Positions 34,154-44,699 of a DNA stretch of 64,000 nucleotides are shown here, one piece after another. The number at the start of each line of letters is the position of its first letter. Position 1 is the first letter of the stretch. A program made the translations under genes and the position numbers. Source of the DNA: Winogradskyella endarachnes. GTDB lineage: Bacteria; Bacteroidota; Bacteroidia; Flavobacteriales; Flavobacteriaceae. Location of the stretch: contig NZ_WOWS01000002.1 of the NCBI RefSeq assembly GCF_009741275.1, forward strand, positions 682,001 to 746,000, read 5' to 3'. Under the pieces are notes generated by a model. That model made no database searches. It saw only the letters and a program-made list of their open reading frames with translations, and was not told where the DNA came from.

Positions 34154-35961
34154 TATGCTACTTTTTTCGGCATAAGTGCTTGTAAAATATGTGCCATACA
34201 TATTACAACAACGCAACCAAATAGATTTAGCCATAAATAAGGCATCCAGTCTAACCACCAACCAATTACAACGATGGTTTGTGTAATTAATGCTCCAATA
34301 AATACAGCGTTTCCTTTAATATATTTAAAGAAAAAGGCGAGTAAAAAGATACCTAATACATTACCATAAAATATAGAACCGATAATGTTAACGAGCTGAA
34401 TTAAATTCTCTGCCAAATCGGCAAAACAAGCAATAATAATGGCTACAATTCCCCAACCTAATGTAAAGAGTTTGGTCATTTTTACCATATGGTCATCATC
34501 CTTTTCCTCTTTTAAATTTCTACCATATAAATCAATAGAGGTTATGGTTGCTAAAGCATTTATTTCAGAAGCTGTAGAAGACATGGCTGCAGATAAAATA
34601 ACGGCGAGTAATAAGCCAATAAGACCTGTAGGTAATTGGTTTAAGATAAACCTAATAAACATATAGTCTCTATCGTTAGTTTGTGTGTCTTTTGCCGCAT
34701 CTTTATATAGTGATGCTAATGACGCTGATTTGGTTAAGTAGGCTTCACTTTCTGGATTAGATTTTAAAGCTTCAACTTCTTTTTTAAGTGCATTATACTC
34801 TTTGGCATAGTCAGAGTCAACTGCTTTTTTAATTAAAAACTTAGATTCTAATCTATAGGTTTTTTCAATGCTATCGAGTTGAAATAATTTGTGCTTTAAA
34901 TTGTTGTTTTCAGTTTTGGATAATGCTAAACTTATGCTTTGCTTTTCTTCGAATAAGACAGATTGTTTATTTTGTAGTGCTCTATATTCATCACCATATT
35001 CTGAAGCTAAAACCGTTTGTGTTGATGCATCTATAAAGTTTAACGGTGATGGGTTAAATTGATAAAACACAAATACCATAACACCAACTAGTAAAATAAA
35101 GAATTGCATAGGTACTTTTAGCATACCATTAAATAGTAAGCCCATTTGCATTTCTTTCATAGATTTACCAGAAAGATAGCGTTGTACTTGGCTTTGGTCT
35201 GTCCCAAAATAAGAAAGCATAAGAAATGTACCACCAATTAAACCTGTCCAAACGGTATATCTATTTTCTAAATCGAAAGAAAAATCTAAGACTTGCATTT
35301 TGCCCGAAGCACCAGCAATATTAATGGCATCAGTAAAAGAAACGTCTTCTGGTATTAAATTTATAGTAATAAATAAGGCAGCCAACATACCAGCAAAAAT
35401 GACGAACATTTGTTGCTTTTGAGTAACTGTTACCGCTTTGGTTCCACCAGAAACCGTATAGATAATTACTAATACGCCAATGATAATGTTTAATGTAACA
35501 ATATTCCAGCCAAGTACTACAGAAAGAATAATGGCGGGAGCAAATATGGTAATACCAGCAGCTAAGCCTCGTTGTATTAAAAACAGAATGGCTGTAAGAC
35601 TTCTTGTTTTAAGGTCGAATCTATTTTCTAGAAATTCATAGGCTGTATAAACCTTGAGTCTATGATAGAGTGGAATAAAAACTAGGCATATAATTACCAT
35701 GGCAATTGGGAGTCCAAAATAAAATTGGACAAATCCCATGCCATCTGAAAATGCTTGACCTGTTGTAGAAAGGAAAGTTATAGCACTAGCTTGCGTTGCC
35801 ATTACGGATAATCCGATGGTCCACCATTTTGAAGAATTACCTCCTTTTATGTAATCTTGTGCGTTTTTTTGTCCTTTAGTTTTCCAAGTTCCATAGCCAA
35901 CAATAATAGCGAGGGTAGCTATTAATACTGTCCAGTCTTTCCAATCTAAATACTGCGGCAT
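34153..35961 (-). CDS. Sodium:solute symporter (SSS family) with a long hydrophilic insert
   Basis: 602 aa. Membrane core with LSVMATQASAITFLSTTGQA and AYEFLENRFDLKTRSL, the SSS family signature. A hydrophilic insert of about 120 residues (roughly 311-430; coordinates 34672-35031), rich in Lys, Glu and Leu with heptad-like spacing, interrupts the core before FIRFILNQLPTGLIG. Substrate unknown; partners (Gfo/Idh enzyme downstream, PIG-L deacetylase upstream) suggest a sugar or amino-sugar derivative. A 39-aa membrane peptide is encoded 3 bp upstream. Confidence 0.93.
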   Translation of the reverse strand: MPQYLDWKDWTVLIATLAIIVGYGTWKTKGQKNAQDYIKGGNSSKWWTIGLSVMATQASAITFLSTTGQAFSDGMGFVQFYFGLPIAMVIICLVFIPLYHRLKVYTAYEFLENRFDLKTRSLTAILFLIQRGLAAGITIFAPAIILSVVLGWNIVTLNIIIGVLVIIYTVSGGTKAVTVTQKQQMFVIFAGMLAALFITINLIPEDVSFTDAINIAGASGKMQVLDFSFDLENRYTVWTGLIGGTFLMLSYFGTDQSQVQRYLSGKSMKEMQMGLLFNGMLKVPMQFFILLVGVMVFVFYQFNPSPLNFIDASTQTVLASEYGDEYRALQNKQSVLFEEKQSISLALSKTENNNLKHKLFQLDSIEKTYRLESKFLIKKAVDSDYAKEYNALKKEVEALKSNPESEAYLTKSASLASLYKDAAKDTQTNDRDYMFIRFILNQLPTGLIGLLLAVILSAAMSSTASEINALATITSIDLYGRNLKEEKDDDHMVKMTKLFTLGWGIVAIIIACFADLAENLIQLVNIIGSIFYGNVLGIFLLAFFFKYIKGNAVFIGALITQTIVVIGWWLDWMPYLWLNLFGCVVVICMAHILQALMPKKVA

Positions 35962-35964
35962 TAA

Positions 35965-36084
35965 TTAAGCAAATGAAGCAGTGATAAAGTAAAATAAAAC
36001 AATATAAAGTGCATTTGCTATTAGCACAGCAGTGTACATTTTATTCCATTTTTCTTTTTTCTGAGGGAAATTTTGATTTTGCAT
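35965..36084 (-). CDS. 39-aa single-span membrane protein ahead of the symporter
   Basis: MQNQNFPQKKEKWNKMYTAV opens it; the rest (LIANALYIVLFYFITASFA) is one hydrophobic helix. The stop is 3 bp before the symporter ATG, with the same orientation, so the two are almost certainly co-translated. SSS carriers of other groups have small membrane partners (such as YhdT with PanF), and this may be an analogous accessory subunit. No family is recognised. Confidence 0.75.
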   Translation of the reverse strand: MQNQNFPQKKEKWNKMYTAVLIANALYIVLFYFITASFA

Positions 36085-36140
36085 TTTGTTAGTTTTAGTT
36101 AGTTACTTAAGGTTGTGTAGGTAGTTCCGCTAGAAAAACA

Positions 36141-38660
36141 CTATTTTTTAATTGAGGGATTATCGGTTTTTTTAGCGGATAGTAAGTTAGCAAATAATCT
36201 GTAAGAACCAAGCACTCCAGCCGGAAATTCTCTAAAAAAGCTTAATCCTGTGTAGATATAATTGCCTTTTCCGTAACTCGCCACAAGTAATACGCCTTCT
36301 TTAGAAGATTCGCCTTTATCGTTGGAAGCGAGAAGTGGTGTAAATTCGTTAGACCATTCATTTGGGAAGTATAATCCGCGTTCTTGTACCCAACCTTTAA
36401 AGTCTTCACTAGTAATTTTATTAGGATAATTTAAAATAGGGTGGTTTGGTTCTAAGATTCTTACTTCTGCAGTTTCGTCTGTAACTCTATCTCTAGATAA
36501 TTTTAAATCGAAAGGTGCAATATTATTAACTTTTAGTCTTCTATTGGTGTTATACTGAACAACTAAATTTCCGCCTTCTTTAACGTAGTTTAGCAAGAAT
36601 TTTTGTTTAAACTTTAACTCTTCAACAATATTGTAAGCTCTAATGCCTACAACAATAGCATCAAAATTAGTAAGATTTTCTGGTGAAATTTGTTCAGGTT
36701 TAATAATAGTTACATTATAACCTATTTGTCTTAAACTCTCTGGGACAACATCTCCAGCACCTTCAATATAGCCAATATTGTTTCCTCTTTTTTCAATATT
36801 TAATCTTACAATTTTACTTTCACTTGGAATTAGTACAGTTTGAAACGGAATATGTGCATAATCAATTTCTATAAGTTCGTCAGTGTAAAATTCGCCATCA
36901 ACATTGACCATTGGTGTAATTAAACCTTCACTTTGATTTTTTGGTGGAATTACAGTAAATGTTACTTTTTGAATATCGCCTTTATTTGCAATTTTAATTT
37001 TTTGTTTTTGAGGAAATACTTCCCAATCGTTAGGGTATGCCAATTGCACATAACCTTCTATAATATCTTTACCAGCTTTTACGGTAACTTCAATTTCTTT
37101 TTGTTGGTCGTTTTCAAAAATGTATACTTTATCACTTAAACTGGCAGAAACTATAGGTACAATTTCAAAAGGTCTATAAAGTTCACCTTTATCTGGCTCA
37201 GAATATCTGTAAATAACTGGTTTTGTAAAACTAATAGGTGTGCCGGCAATCATTAAATTAAAATCTACTAAGACTGTTCTTGGTGTTTCTGGTAGACCAA
37301 TTAAGGTTTGGTCTTCTACATTGTACATGCCTAAGGTACTTTGTTTATTTAGCCAATATGGTGTAGTGTAATTGCTGTTTGCAGGAATAGTTATGCCTTC
37401 TTCAAAATTCAATTTTTTATTTGAAGCCATTATCATGTTCTTAGAAATTCCCTTATTTATAGTTGATAATTTATAAGATAGTAATTTAATGTCTGCAGTG
37501 CTTCTGTTTAAAACTTCCATATTTAAAGTCACATCAGAGTTTGGTGCTGCATTTGGTGTGTTAGCCGAAACTTCTAAATATAAACCAGTGCAAGCTTCAA
37601 TTATGGTTTTAATTTCTTTGGTTTTTACTGCTTTCCAGTGTTTATTATCTAATTTTTGAATTAATTTGTAAGCTTCTAATAACTGTGGTAAATGTGCAGC
37701 TGGATTTTTAAAATTAAAATTGTCTTCAACCGATTTTAAAATAACTTCGATTGCTTTTCCACCTTTAACTCTGTTCCAAGAGGTATCAATGCCTTCAAAA
37801 ACACTCTCTTTTTTGTCTAATGGTTGTCCTTTTAAAAACTCTATATACTCTTGTTGAGAACCGCGTTGCGATAAACGTCCAAAACCTTGGCAAAGGTGTT
37901 GGCTACTAGCAAGTGCTGCGACTTCATTGTTAGACATACCTTTGCTTGGGTAATACACACCAATATCAAAATTTAGCATGTTGCTTTTATCTACCTTATC
38001 AAATTCTTCTTGGCTGCCGTATCTCCACCAACTAGTATTGTAAAATAAACGTTTTGGTTGCCAGGTTTCTGTAAAGTTTAATTGACTGGCATATTTAGTA
38101 GCATCGTTAGCTAAATCAAAAGCTTCTATACTTAAAAGGGCAGAAGTGGTATGGTGTCCGTGAGTTTTACCAGCTCTTCTATGATCAAAACGGTTAATAA
38201 TAACATCTGGTTTAAATTCTCGTATAGCCCAAACGACATCAGCAAGAACTTTGTCTTTATTCCATATTTCTAGTGTTTCATCTGGATGTTTAGAATAACC
38301 AAAATCATTGGCTCTACTGAAACGTTGTTCGCCACCATCTACACGTCTTGCGGCTAATAGTTCTTGAGTTCTAATAACACCTAAAAGTTCTCTAATTTCT
38401 GGGCCAATAAGGTTTTGGCCGCCATCGCCACGTGTTAAGGATAAATAGGCTGTACGTGCTTTAACTTGGTTAGACATGTACGAGATAAGACGTGTGTTTT
38501 CATCATCTGGATGAGCTGCAATATATAAAACGGAACCTAAAACGTTAAGTTTTTGAACTGCTTCATAAATTTCTGAAGCATTATATTTTTTTGGTTTTTG
38601 TGCTTGTAATGACGCAATTGCGCTTATAAAAAGCAATAGACAAAGTCTAAATTGGTACAT
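36141..38660 (-). CDS. Secreted PIG-L family deacetylase with C-terminal amidotransferase-like domain
   Basis: 839 aa. Signal peptide ends at about residue 21 (SLQAQ). PIG-L deacetylase core with HPDDE near residues 50-54, TRGDGGQN, RTQELLAARRVDGGEQRF and the second metal motif THGHHTTSALLS (about 170). A middle region has beta-sandwich character. From about residue 640, GYNVTIIKPEQI and FDAIVVGIRAYN recall a class I glutamine amidotransferase fold, then GGNLVVQYNTN. It probably removes N-acetyl groups from exported sugar derivatives. Downstream in the operon are the small membrane protein, symporter and oxidoreductase. Confidence 0.92.
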   Translation of the reverse strand: MYQFRLCLLLFISAIASLQAQKPKKYNASEIYEAVQKLNVLGSVLYIAAHPDDENTRLISYMSNQVKARTAYLSLTRGDGGQNLIGPEIRELLGVIRTQELLAARRVDGGEQRFSRANDFGYSKHPDETLEIWNKDKVLADVVWAIREFKPDVIINRFDHRRAGKTHGHHTTSALLSIEAFDLANDATKYASQLNFTETWQPKRLFYNTSWWRYGSQEEFDKVDKSNMLNFDIGVYYPSKGMSNNEVAALASSQHLCQGFGRLSQRGSQQEYIEFLKGQPLDKKESVFEGIDTSWNRVKGGKAIEVILKSVEDNFNFKNPAAHLPQLLEAYKLIQKLDNKHWKAVKTKEIKTIIEACTGLYLEVSANTPNAAPNSDVTLNMEVLNRSTADIKLLSYKLSTINKGISKNMIMASNKKLNFEEGITIPANSNYTTPYWLNKQSTLGMYNVEDQTLIGLPETPRTVLVDFNLMIAGTPISFTKPVIYRYSEPDKGELYRPFEIVPIVSASLSDKVYIFENDQQKEIEVTVKAGKDIIEGYVQLAYPNDWEVFPQKQKIKIANKGDIQKVTFTVIPPKNQSEGLITPMVNVDGEFYTDELIEIDYAHIPFQTVLIPSESKIVRLNIEKRGNNIGYIEGAGDVVPESLRQIGYNVTIIKPEQISPENLTNFDAIVVGIRAYNIVEELKFKQKFLLNYVKEGGNLVVQYNTNRRLKVNNIAPFDLKLSRDRVTDETAEVRILEPNHPILNYPNKITSEDFKGWVQERGLYFPNEWSNEFTPLLASNDKGESSKEGVLLVASYGKGNYIYTGLSFFREFPAGVLGSYRLFANLLSAKKTDNPSIKK

Positions 38661-38684
38661 GAGGTGTGTTAGTTAGTTGCGCTT

Positions 38685-38692
38685 CAAATATA
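38685..38692 (-). promoter_or_regulatory. -7 element upstream of the PIG-L gene
   Basis: TATATTTG on the minus strand, exact consensus, about 25 nt before the start codon. No TTG at the usual distance, so it may need an activator such as the AraC-type regulator encoded just beyond. Confidence 0.5.
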
Positions 38693-38869
38693 AAAAAGAT
38701 ACCTAGCTGTTTGTTGAGTTTTAGATTTTTTTAACGTTGTAATATATTATATTGATGGCGTATACTTTTATCTACTATTAGGTTGTAAAAAAAGTGAATT
38801 TTCTTTTATGTATTTGATAGGTTTTAAACACTACAAAGTTTATTTAGATGTTAAACGCATACATACAGG

Positions 38870-39742
38870 CTACTGAACAAGTTTTTTTACGTTAGCTCTG
38901 TACTTAGATGCACTTTCTCCTGTAGTTTCTTTGAAGACTTTATTAAAATGAGAAAAGCTATTAAAACCGCACTCGAAACATATATCTGTAATACTCATGT
39001 CACTTTCTTGTATAAGTTTGGTGGCGTGCACAATTCTATATTCATTAACCAATTTTGTGAAAGTTTTTCCGGTTATCTTTTTAAAAGATCTACAAAAAGC
39101 AGGAACCGTCATGCTCACCGCATCAGCAATTTCATCTAAAGAGATATGGTTTTTAAAATTGTCGTTAACGTGTTTGTAGATGATATCCATTTTGGCAGTA
39201 TCTTGTGGTTCTACTTCAAAATTAAAACCTTCAGGGTTGAGAACTCTATATTCATCGGTAACAGAAAGCTCGTGTAAAATGTCTAAAAACTTAATTACTT
39301 TGTGGTAGCCTTCGTAATTAACTAAATCTTCGATTTTTGGTCCTAATTCTTTTTTTATTTTAGGATTAAATAATAAGCCTTTATTAGCACGTTCAAATAA
39401 GTTATTGATGTCTTTCATTTCAGGAACGTCAAAAAATGAATCTCCTAAAAATTCTTTTTTAAACTGTATAATAGTTTCTTTTCCATTATCCGTAATTCCA
39501 TCAGTAAAACCTTTATGCGGAATATTTGCACCTATTAATAAGAGCTGACTATTATTAAAGTATGAAATATGACTACCAACATGCCGTTTACCATGACCTT
39601 GATTTACATAGTGTAATTCTATTTCTGGATGAAAGTGCCAAAATGCTGTTTTGCTATCTAATCTTTCATTACGTTGAACTATAAGTATGGAACTTCCAAA
39701 ATCTGAATTTAATTTTTTTAAAACAGGCTTTTTAATAATCAT
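38870..39742 (-). CDS. AraC family regulator with N-terminal cupin domain
   Basis: 290 aa. N-terminal cupin-like sensor: FWHFHPEIELHYVNQGHGKR with the HxHPE metal-type motif, about residues 35-55. C-terminal double helix-turn-helix (about 185-285): ISLDEIADAVSMTVPAFCRS, FKKITGKTFTKLVNEYRIVH and DICFECGFNSFSHFNKVFK. It likely senses a sugar-type ligand. It lies directly upstream of the PIG-L/symporter operon on the same strand (209-bp gap), so that operon is its best candidate target. Confidence 0.9.
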   Translation of the reverse strand: MIIKKPVLKKLNSDFGSSILIVQRNERLDSKTAFWHFHPEIELHYVNQGHGKRHVGSHISYFNNSQLLLIGANIPHKGFTDGITDNGKETIIQFKKEFLGDSFFDVPEMKDINNLFERANKGLLFNPKIKKELGPKIEDLVNYEGYHKVIKFLDILHELSVTDEYRVLNPEGFNFEVEPQDTAKMDIIYKHVNDNFKNHISLDEIADAVSMTVPAFCRSFKKITGKTFTKLVNEYRIVHATKLIQESDMSITDICFECGFNSFSHFNKVFKETTGESASKYRANVKKLVQ

Positions 39743-39757
39743 TACTAAAATTTTTTA

Positions 39758-39765
39758 CAAAGGTA
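39758..39765 (-). promoter_or_regulatory. -7 element of the AraC regulator gene
   Basis: TACCTTTG on the minus strand, an exact match to TAnnTTTG, 15 nt before the start codon. A second exact TATATTTG lies about 40 nt further upstream, so two start points are possible. Confidence 0.5.
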
Positions 39766-39906
39766 AGTTGTTAAAATCATTAATTATACACAAATATAAC
39801 TTAATTATGCTCTATATTAACATTTACTCAAAACGAATATTTTCTTTTGGTTAATTTAGAGTATAAAATGGTCAAATCTGGTGTTTTTTAGCACGCTAAA
39901 GCCCTA

Positions 39907-39914
39907 TATCTTTG
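39907..39914 (+). promoter_or_regulatory. -7 element of the small secreted protein gene
   Basis: TATCTTTG, exact consensus, ending 27 nt before the ATG. No clear TTG partner. Confidence 0.5.
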
Positions 39915-39941
39915 TAGTGTAAATAATAAAAATAATTTATC

Positions 39942-40523
39942 ATGAAAAATATACTTAAAAACATTTTAGTAGTAGCATTAATGTTTACAGCATTAGTAGC
40001 AAGTGCAGATTCATCACTTAGAAACTCTAAAGACGAATCAAAAACAATCTTAACATTAACAGATGTTATTGAAGGAAACAAATTACTTATTAAAGATGCT
40101 TACGGTTTAACATTATATACTGAGCAAATTGAAAATTCTGGAGATTATATTAAAGGATTTGATTTAACAGAACTTCCAAACGGGAACTATTATTTTGAGT
40201 TAGTACAAGATTTTAAAATTAAAACCATTCCTTTTTCAGTAGAAGAAAATACAGTGAAATTTGAAAAGGATAACGAGTCAACAGTATTTAAGCCAGTTGT
40301 TAAAGTAGAAGATGACTTAGTTTATATTTCAAAATTAGCTTTAAACAAACAAGCATTAAGCATAGAAGTTTATTATGATAACGATGGGTATAACTTATTA
40401 CATTCTGAAACTATCGAAGGAACACAAGATATTAAAAGAATGATTAAGTTAACAGAAAAAGGTAGTTACAAAATAGTAACTAAGTCAGATGGTAAAACAT
40501 TTGTAGAGAACTTTAAACTATAA
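39942..40523 (+). CDS. Small exported beta-rich protein of unknown function
   Basis: 193 aa. Signal peptide with ILVVALMFTALVASA. The mature part seems to contain two related beta-sandwich halves: LTLYTEQIENSGDYIKGFDL followed by LPNGNYYFELVQDFKIK, and again IEVYYDNDGYNLLHSETIEG followed by GSYKIVTKSDGKTFVENF. This pattern recalls type IX C-terminal beta domains, but the usual FxVYPNP start is lacking. It has its own promoter and a strong terminator. I do not recognise a family with certainty (DUF3244-like). Confidence 0.75.
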   Translation: MKNILKNILVVALMFTALVASADSSLRNSKDESKTILTLTDVIEGNKLLIKDAYGLTLYTEQIENSGDYIKGFDLTELPNGNYYFELVQDFKIKTIPFSVEENTVKFEKDNESTVFKPVVKVEDDLVYISKLALNKQALSIEVYYDNDGYNLLHSETIEGTQDIKRMIKLTEKGSYKIVTKSDGKTFVENFKL

Positions 40524-40572
40524 TTAAATTACTACGAGAAAGAATAAGACAGTAGTTTAAGATAAAACAGTT

Positions 40573-40607
40573 AAAGTCGGTAAAGTTAATCTTTACCGAC
40601 TTTTTTA
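40573..40607 (+). terminator. Terminator of the small secreted protein gene
   Basis: 13-bp perfect arms AAAGTCGGTAAAG (40573-40585) and CTTTACCGACTTT (40591-40603) with a 5-nt loop and a T tract. Confidence 0.92.
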
Positions 40608-40841
40608 TGTTATTTTGTTTCTAATTATAAAGAATAGTTACATCATTAACTTACTTTGCCTGGACTTAGATAGGGTTTTATAATAAAAACAATAAAAATT
40701 GCTTCTTATACAAAAATTAAAGTCTATATGTAAGGTTTTGAAAACCATAGATTAAGTAAAGATTTTTTAGGAAAGTTTACTAGCAAAAAAGAACATATTA
40801 ACAAACCATAAACAATTAAGGAAATTACTCATTAAATTTCG
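40608..40841. other. AT-rich non-coding gap before pyrG
   Basis: The rest of the 346-bp gap between the secreted protein gene and pyrG. Apart from the terminator at its left end and the -7 element at its right end, I see no gene, repeat or conserved structure in it. Confidence 0.5.
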
Positions 40842-40849
40842 TAATTTTG
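40842..40849 (+). promoter_or_regulatory. -7 element of pyrG
   Basis: TAATTTTG, exact consensus, 20 nt before the pyrG start codon; predicted leader only about 15 nt. Confidence 0.55.
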
Positions 40850-40860
40850 CCTGCGTTTAA

Positions 40861-42486
<1,626 letters not shown>

Positions 42487-42607
42487 AATATAAATGTGTC
42501 ACTTTGGCGCACTATTAACTTTTGGATAGTTTTTTGGTTATTCAATTGTTACCATATAAGACCTGTTAGATAGTAATACCTGACAGGTCTAAAACTGAAA
42601 AATAAAC

Positions 42608-44521
42608 ATGGAAGAAAAGAAATTCGACGTTAAATCTATTATTGGCTTTGTTTTAATATTTGGGATTTTGGTATTTATGATGTATCAAAATCAACCTTCA
42701 CCAGAAGAACTAGAAGCACAGAAAAAAGCAGAACAAGAAAAAGTTGCCGAAGAAAAAAACAACAGAAAGCAAAACGAAACTTTAGTTACAACATCTAACG
42801 ATTACGTAAACACCCAAGCTTTAGATTCTACACAAAAAGTGGCTTTACAAAGCAAAGTAGGTTCATTTGCATATGCATTAACATTACCATCGTCTTCAGA
42901 AAAACAAACTGTGGTAGAAACAGATGTTTTTGAATTAAAATTCAATAATAAAGGAGGGCAGTTATCTGAAGTAAAACTTAAAAACTTTGTAGATTATGAT
43001 TCAGTTCCTATTTATTTAATTAAAGATAACAACAGTGCATTTAATATCACCTTCGGAACATCGGATAATAGAACTTTAAATACACAAGATTTTCCTTTTG
43101 AACCAACAGTTACTAAAAGTGGAGAAAACACTGTAGTTTCTATGAAACTTAAAGTTTCGGCTACAGATTTCTTGGAGTTCCGTTACGAGTTAAAGCCTAA
43201 CGATTACATGATTGACTTTTCAATTAAATCTCAAGGTTTAAGTGGTGTTTTTAACACGTCTCAACCAGTTTCTTTAGATTGGAAACAAAAAGGAATTAGA
43301 CACGCAAAAAGTATAAGCTACGAAAATCGTTATACAAGATTAACTTACATGCATGATGATGGTAAGGTAGACAAATTATCTCAAACAGGAGATGATGATG
43401 ACACTGCAGAAGCTGTAGAATGGTTATCTTACAGACAATTTTTCTTTAGTTCTATATTGGTTTCAAATGATAGTCCGTTTAAAAAGGCGGATTTAACGTC
43501 TCAAAATTTAGTTGAGGATGACGAAATAGATACGTTGTATACAAAATTGTACACCTCTAAATTACCATTGGCTTATAATGGAGGCGAATTAAACAAGAAT
43601 TTAGGTTTGTATTACGGACCAACTAAAGCAGATATATTAAAAGAATACGACAAAGGCTTAGACCAAAGTATTCCTTTTGGATGGGGAATTTTTGGATGGA
43701 TTAACAAAATTATATTTATCCCTCTATTCGGTTTCTTAATTCAATATCTACCACATGGTATTGCTATTATTTTAATGACTGTTTTGGTTAAGATAATGTT
43801 GTCTTTTGTACAATACAAGCAGTTTTTATCTCAGGCAAAAATGAAAATTCTAAAGCCAGAATTAGATGCCGTTAGAGAAAAATATAAAGACAATAAATTA
43901 AAAGCGCAACAAGAAACAATGGCTATTCAGAGTAGAGCTGGTGCAAGTCCATTAAGTGGATGTTTACCAGGTTTAATGCAAATACCTGTATTCTACGCTT
44001 TATTTCAGTTTTTTCCAACAGCTTTCGATTTAAGACAGAAAAGTTTCCTTTGGGCAGATGATTTAAGTTCTTATGATTCTATTTTAGAATTACCATTCAG
44101 TATTCCTTTTTACGGAAGTCATGTAAGTTTATTTCCAATTTTGGCGGCTGTAGCTATTTTCTTTTATATGAAAATGACTACTGGTCAGCAAGTAGCAACA
44201 CAACCAACACAAGAAGGTATGCCAGATATGGGTAAAATGATGAAATATATGATTTATTTTTCACCATTATTAATGTTAGTATTCTTTAATAACTATGCTT
44301 CTGGTTTAAGTTTATATTATTTCATATCTAACTTAATTAGTATTGGTATAATGTTGGTGATTAAAAACTACATTATTGATGAAGATAAAGTGTTAGCCAA
44401 AATAGAAGTGAATAAAACGAAGCCAAAAAAGCAAAATAAGTTTCAAAAGAAAATGGCTGAAATGATGGAGCAAGCAGAAGCACAGAAACAAGCACAACAA
44501 AGAGGTAGAAAGAAAAAGTAA
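42608..44521 (+). CDS. yidC: Membrane protein insertase YidC
   Basis: 637 aa, the two-domain Gram-negative form. One N-terminal span (IGFVLIFGILVFMMYQ), a large periplasmic beta domain (about 60-360), then the conserved insertase core: GWGIFGWINKIIFIPLFGFL, LSFVQYKQFLSQAKMKILKP, GCLPGLMQIPVFYALFQFF and ending LSLYYFISNLISI. The C-terminus is a Lys/Gln-rich basic tail that could touch the ribosome. It inserts and folds inner-membrane proteins. A good terminator follows. Confidence 0.97.
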   Translation: MEEKKFDVKSIIGFVLIFGILVFMMYQNQPSPEELEAQKKAEQEKVAEEKNNRKQNETLVTTSNDYVNTQALDSTQKVALQSKVGSFAYALTLPSSSEKQTVVETDVFELKFNNKGGQLSEVKLKNFVDYDSVPIYLIKDNNSAFNITFGTSDNRTLNTQDFPFEPTVTKSGENTVVSMKLKVSATDFLEFRYELKPNDYMIDFSIKSQGLSGVFNTSQPVSLDWKQKGIRHAKSISYENRYTRLTYMHDDGKVDKLSQTGDDDDTAEAVEWLSYRQFFFSSILVSNDSPFKKADLTSQNLVEDDEIDTLYTKLYTSKLPLAYNGGELNKNLGLYYGPTKADILKEYDKGLDQSIPFGWGIFGWINKIIFIPLFGFLIQYLPHGIAIILMTVLVKIMLSFVQYKQFLSQAKMKILKPELDAVREKYKDNKLKAQQETMAIQSRAGASPLSGCLPGLMQIPVFYALFQFFPTAFDLRQKSFLWADDLSSYDSILELPFSIPFYGSHVSLFPILAAVAIFFYMKMTTGQQVATQPTQEGMPDMGKMMKYMIYFSPLLMLVFFNNYASGLSLYYFISNLISIGIMLVIKNYIIDEDKVLAKIEVNKTKPKKQNKFQKKMAEMMEQAEAQKQAQQRGRKKK

Positions 44522-44551
44522 GCCTTACTTCTTATTATAAAATAAAAAAAG

Positions 44552-44580
44552 CTCTAACATATTTAGTTAGAGTTTTTTTT
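44552..44580 (+). terminator. Terminator of yidC
   Basis: Arms CTCTAAC (44552-44558) and GTTAGAG (44566-44572), 7-nt loop, then eight T. Confidence 0.82.
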
Positions 44581-44621
44581 TAGTTTAAAAGAAAAGAAAC
44601 AAAATGATTGTGAAATAGTAA

Positions 44622-44645
44622 AAGCCCAAACCAAAGTATGGGCTT
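44622..44645 (-). terminator. Probable terminator of the fasciclin gene
   Basis: Arms AAGCCCA (44622-44628) and TGGGCTT (44639-44645) with a 10-nt loop; on the minus strand a short T run follows. 55 bp past the fasciclin stop. Confidence 0.55.
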
Positions 44646-44699
44646 CTACATTCTAACTATTAATCAACTTAAATTTAGGTAATCAGTCTTTGTTTAATA

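Noticed and set aside
34154..34261. N-terminal extension of the Gfo/Idh/MocA gene starting at 34261
   Set aside because: The 36 extra residues lie inside the symporter gene and are not part of the fold; the family start is the ATG at 34153.
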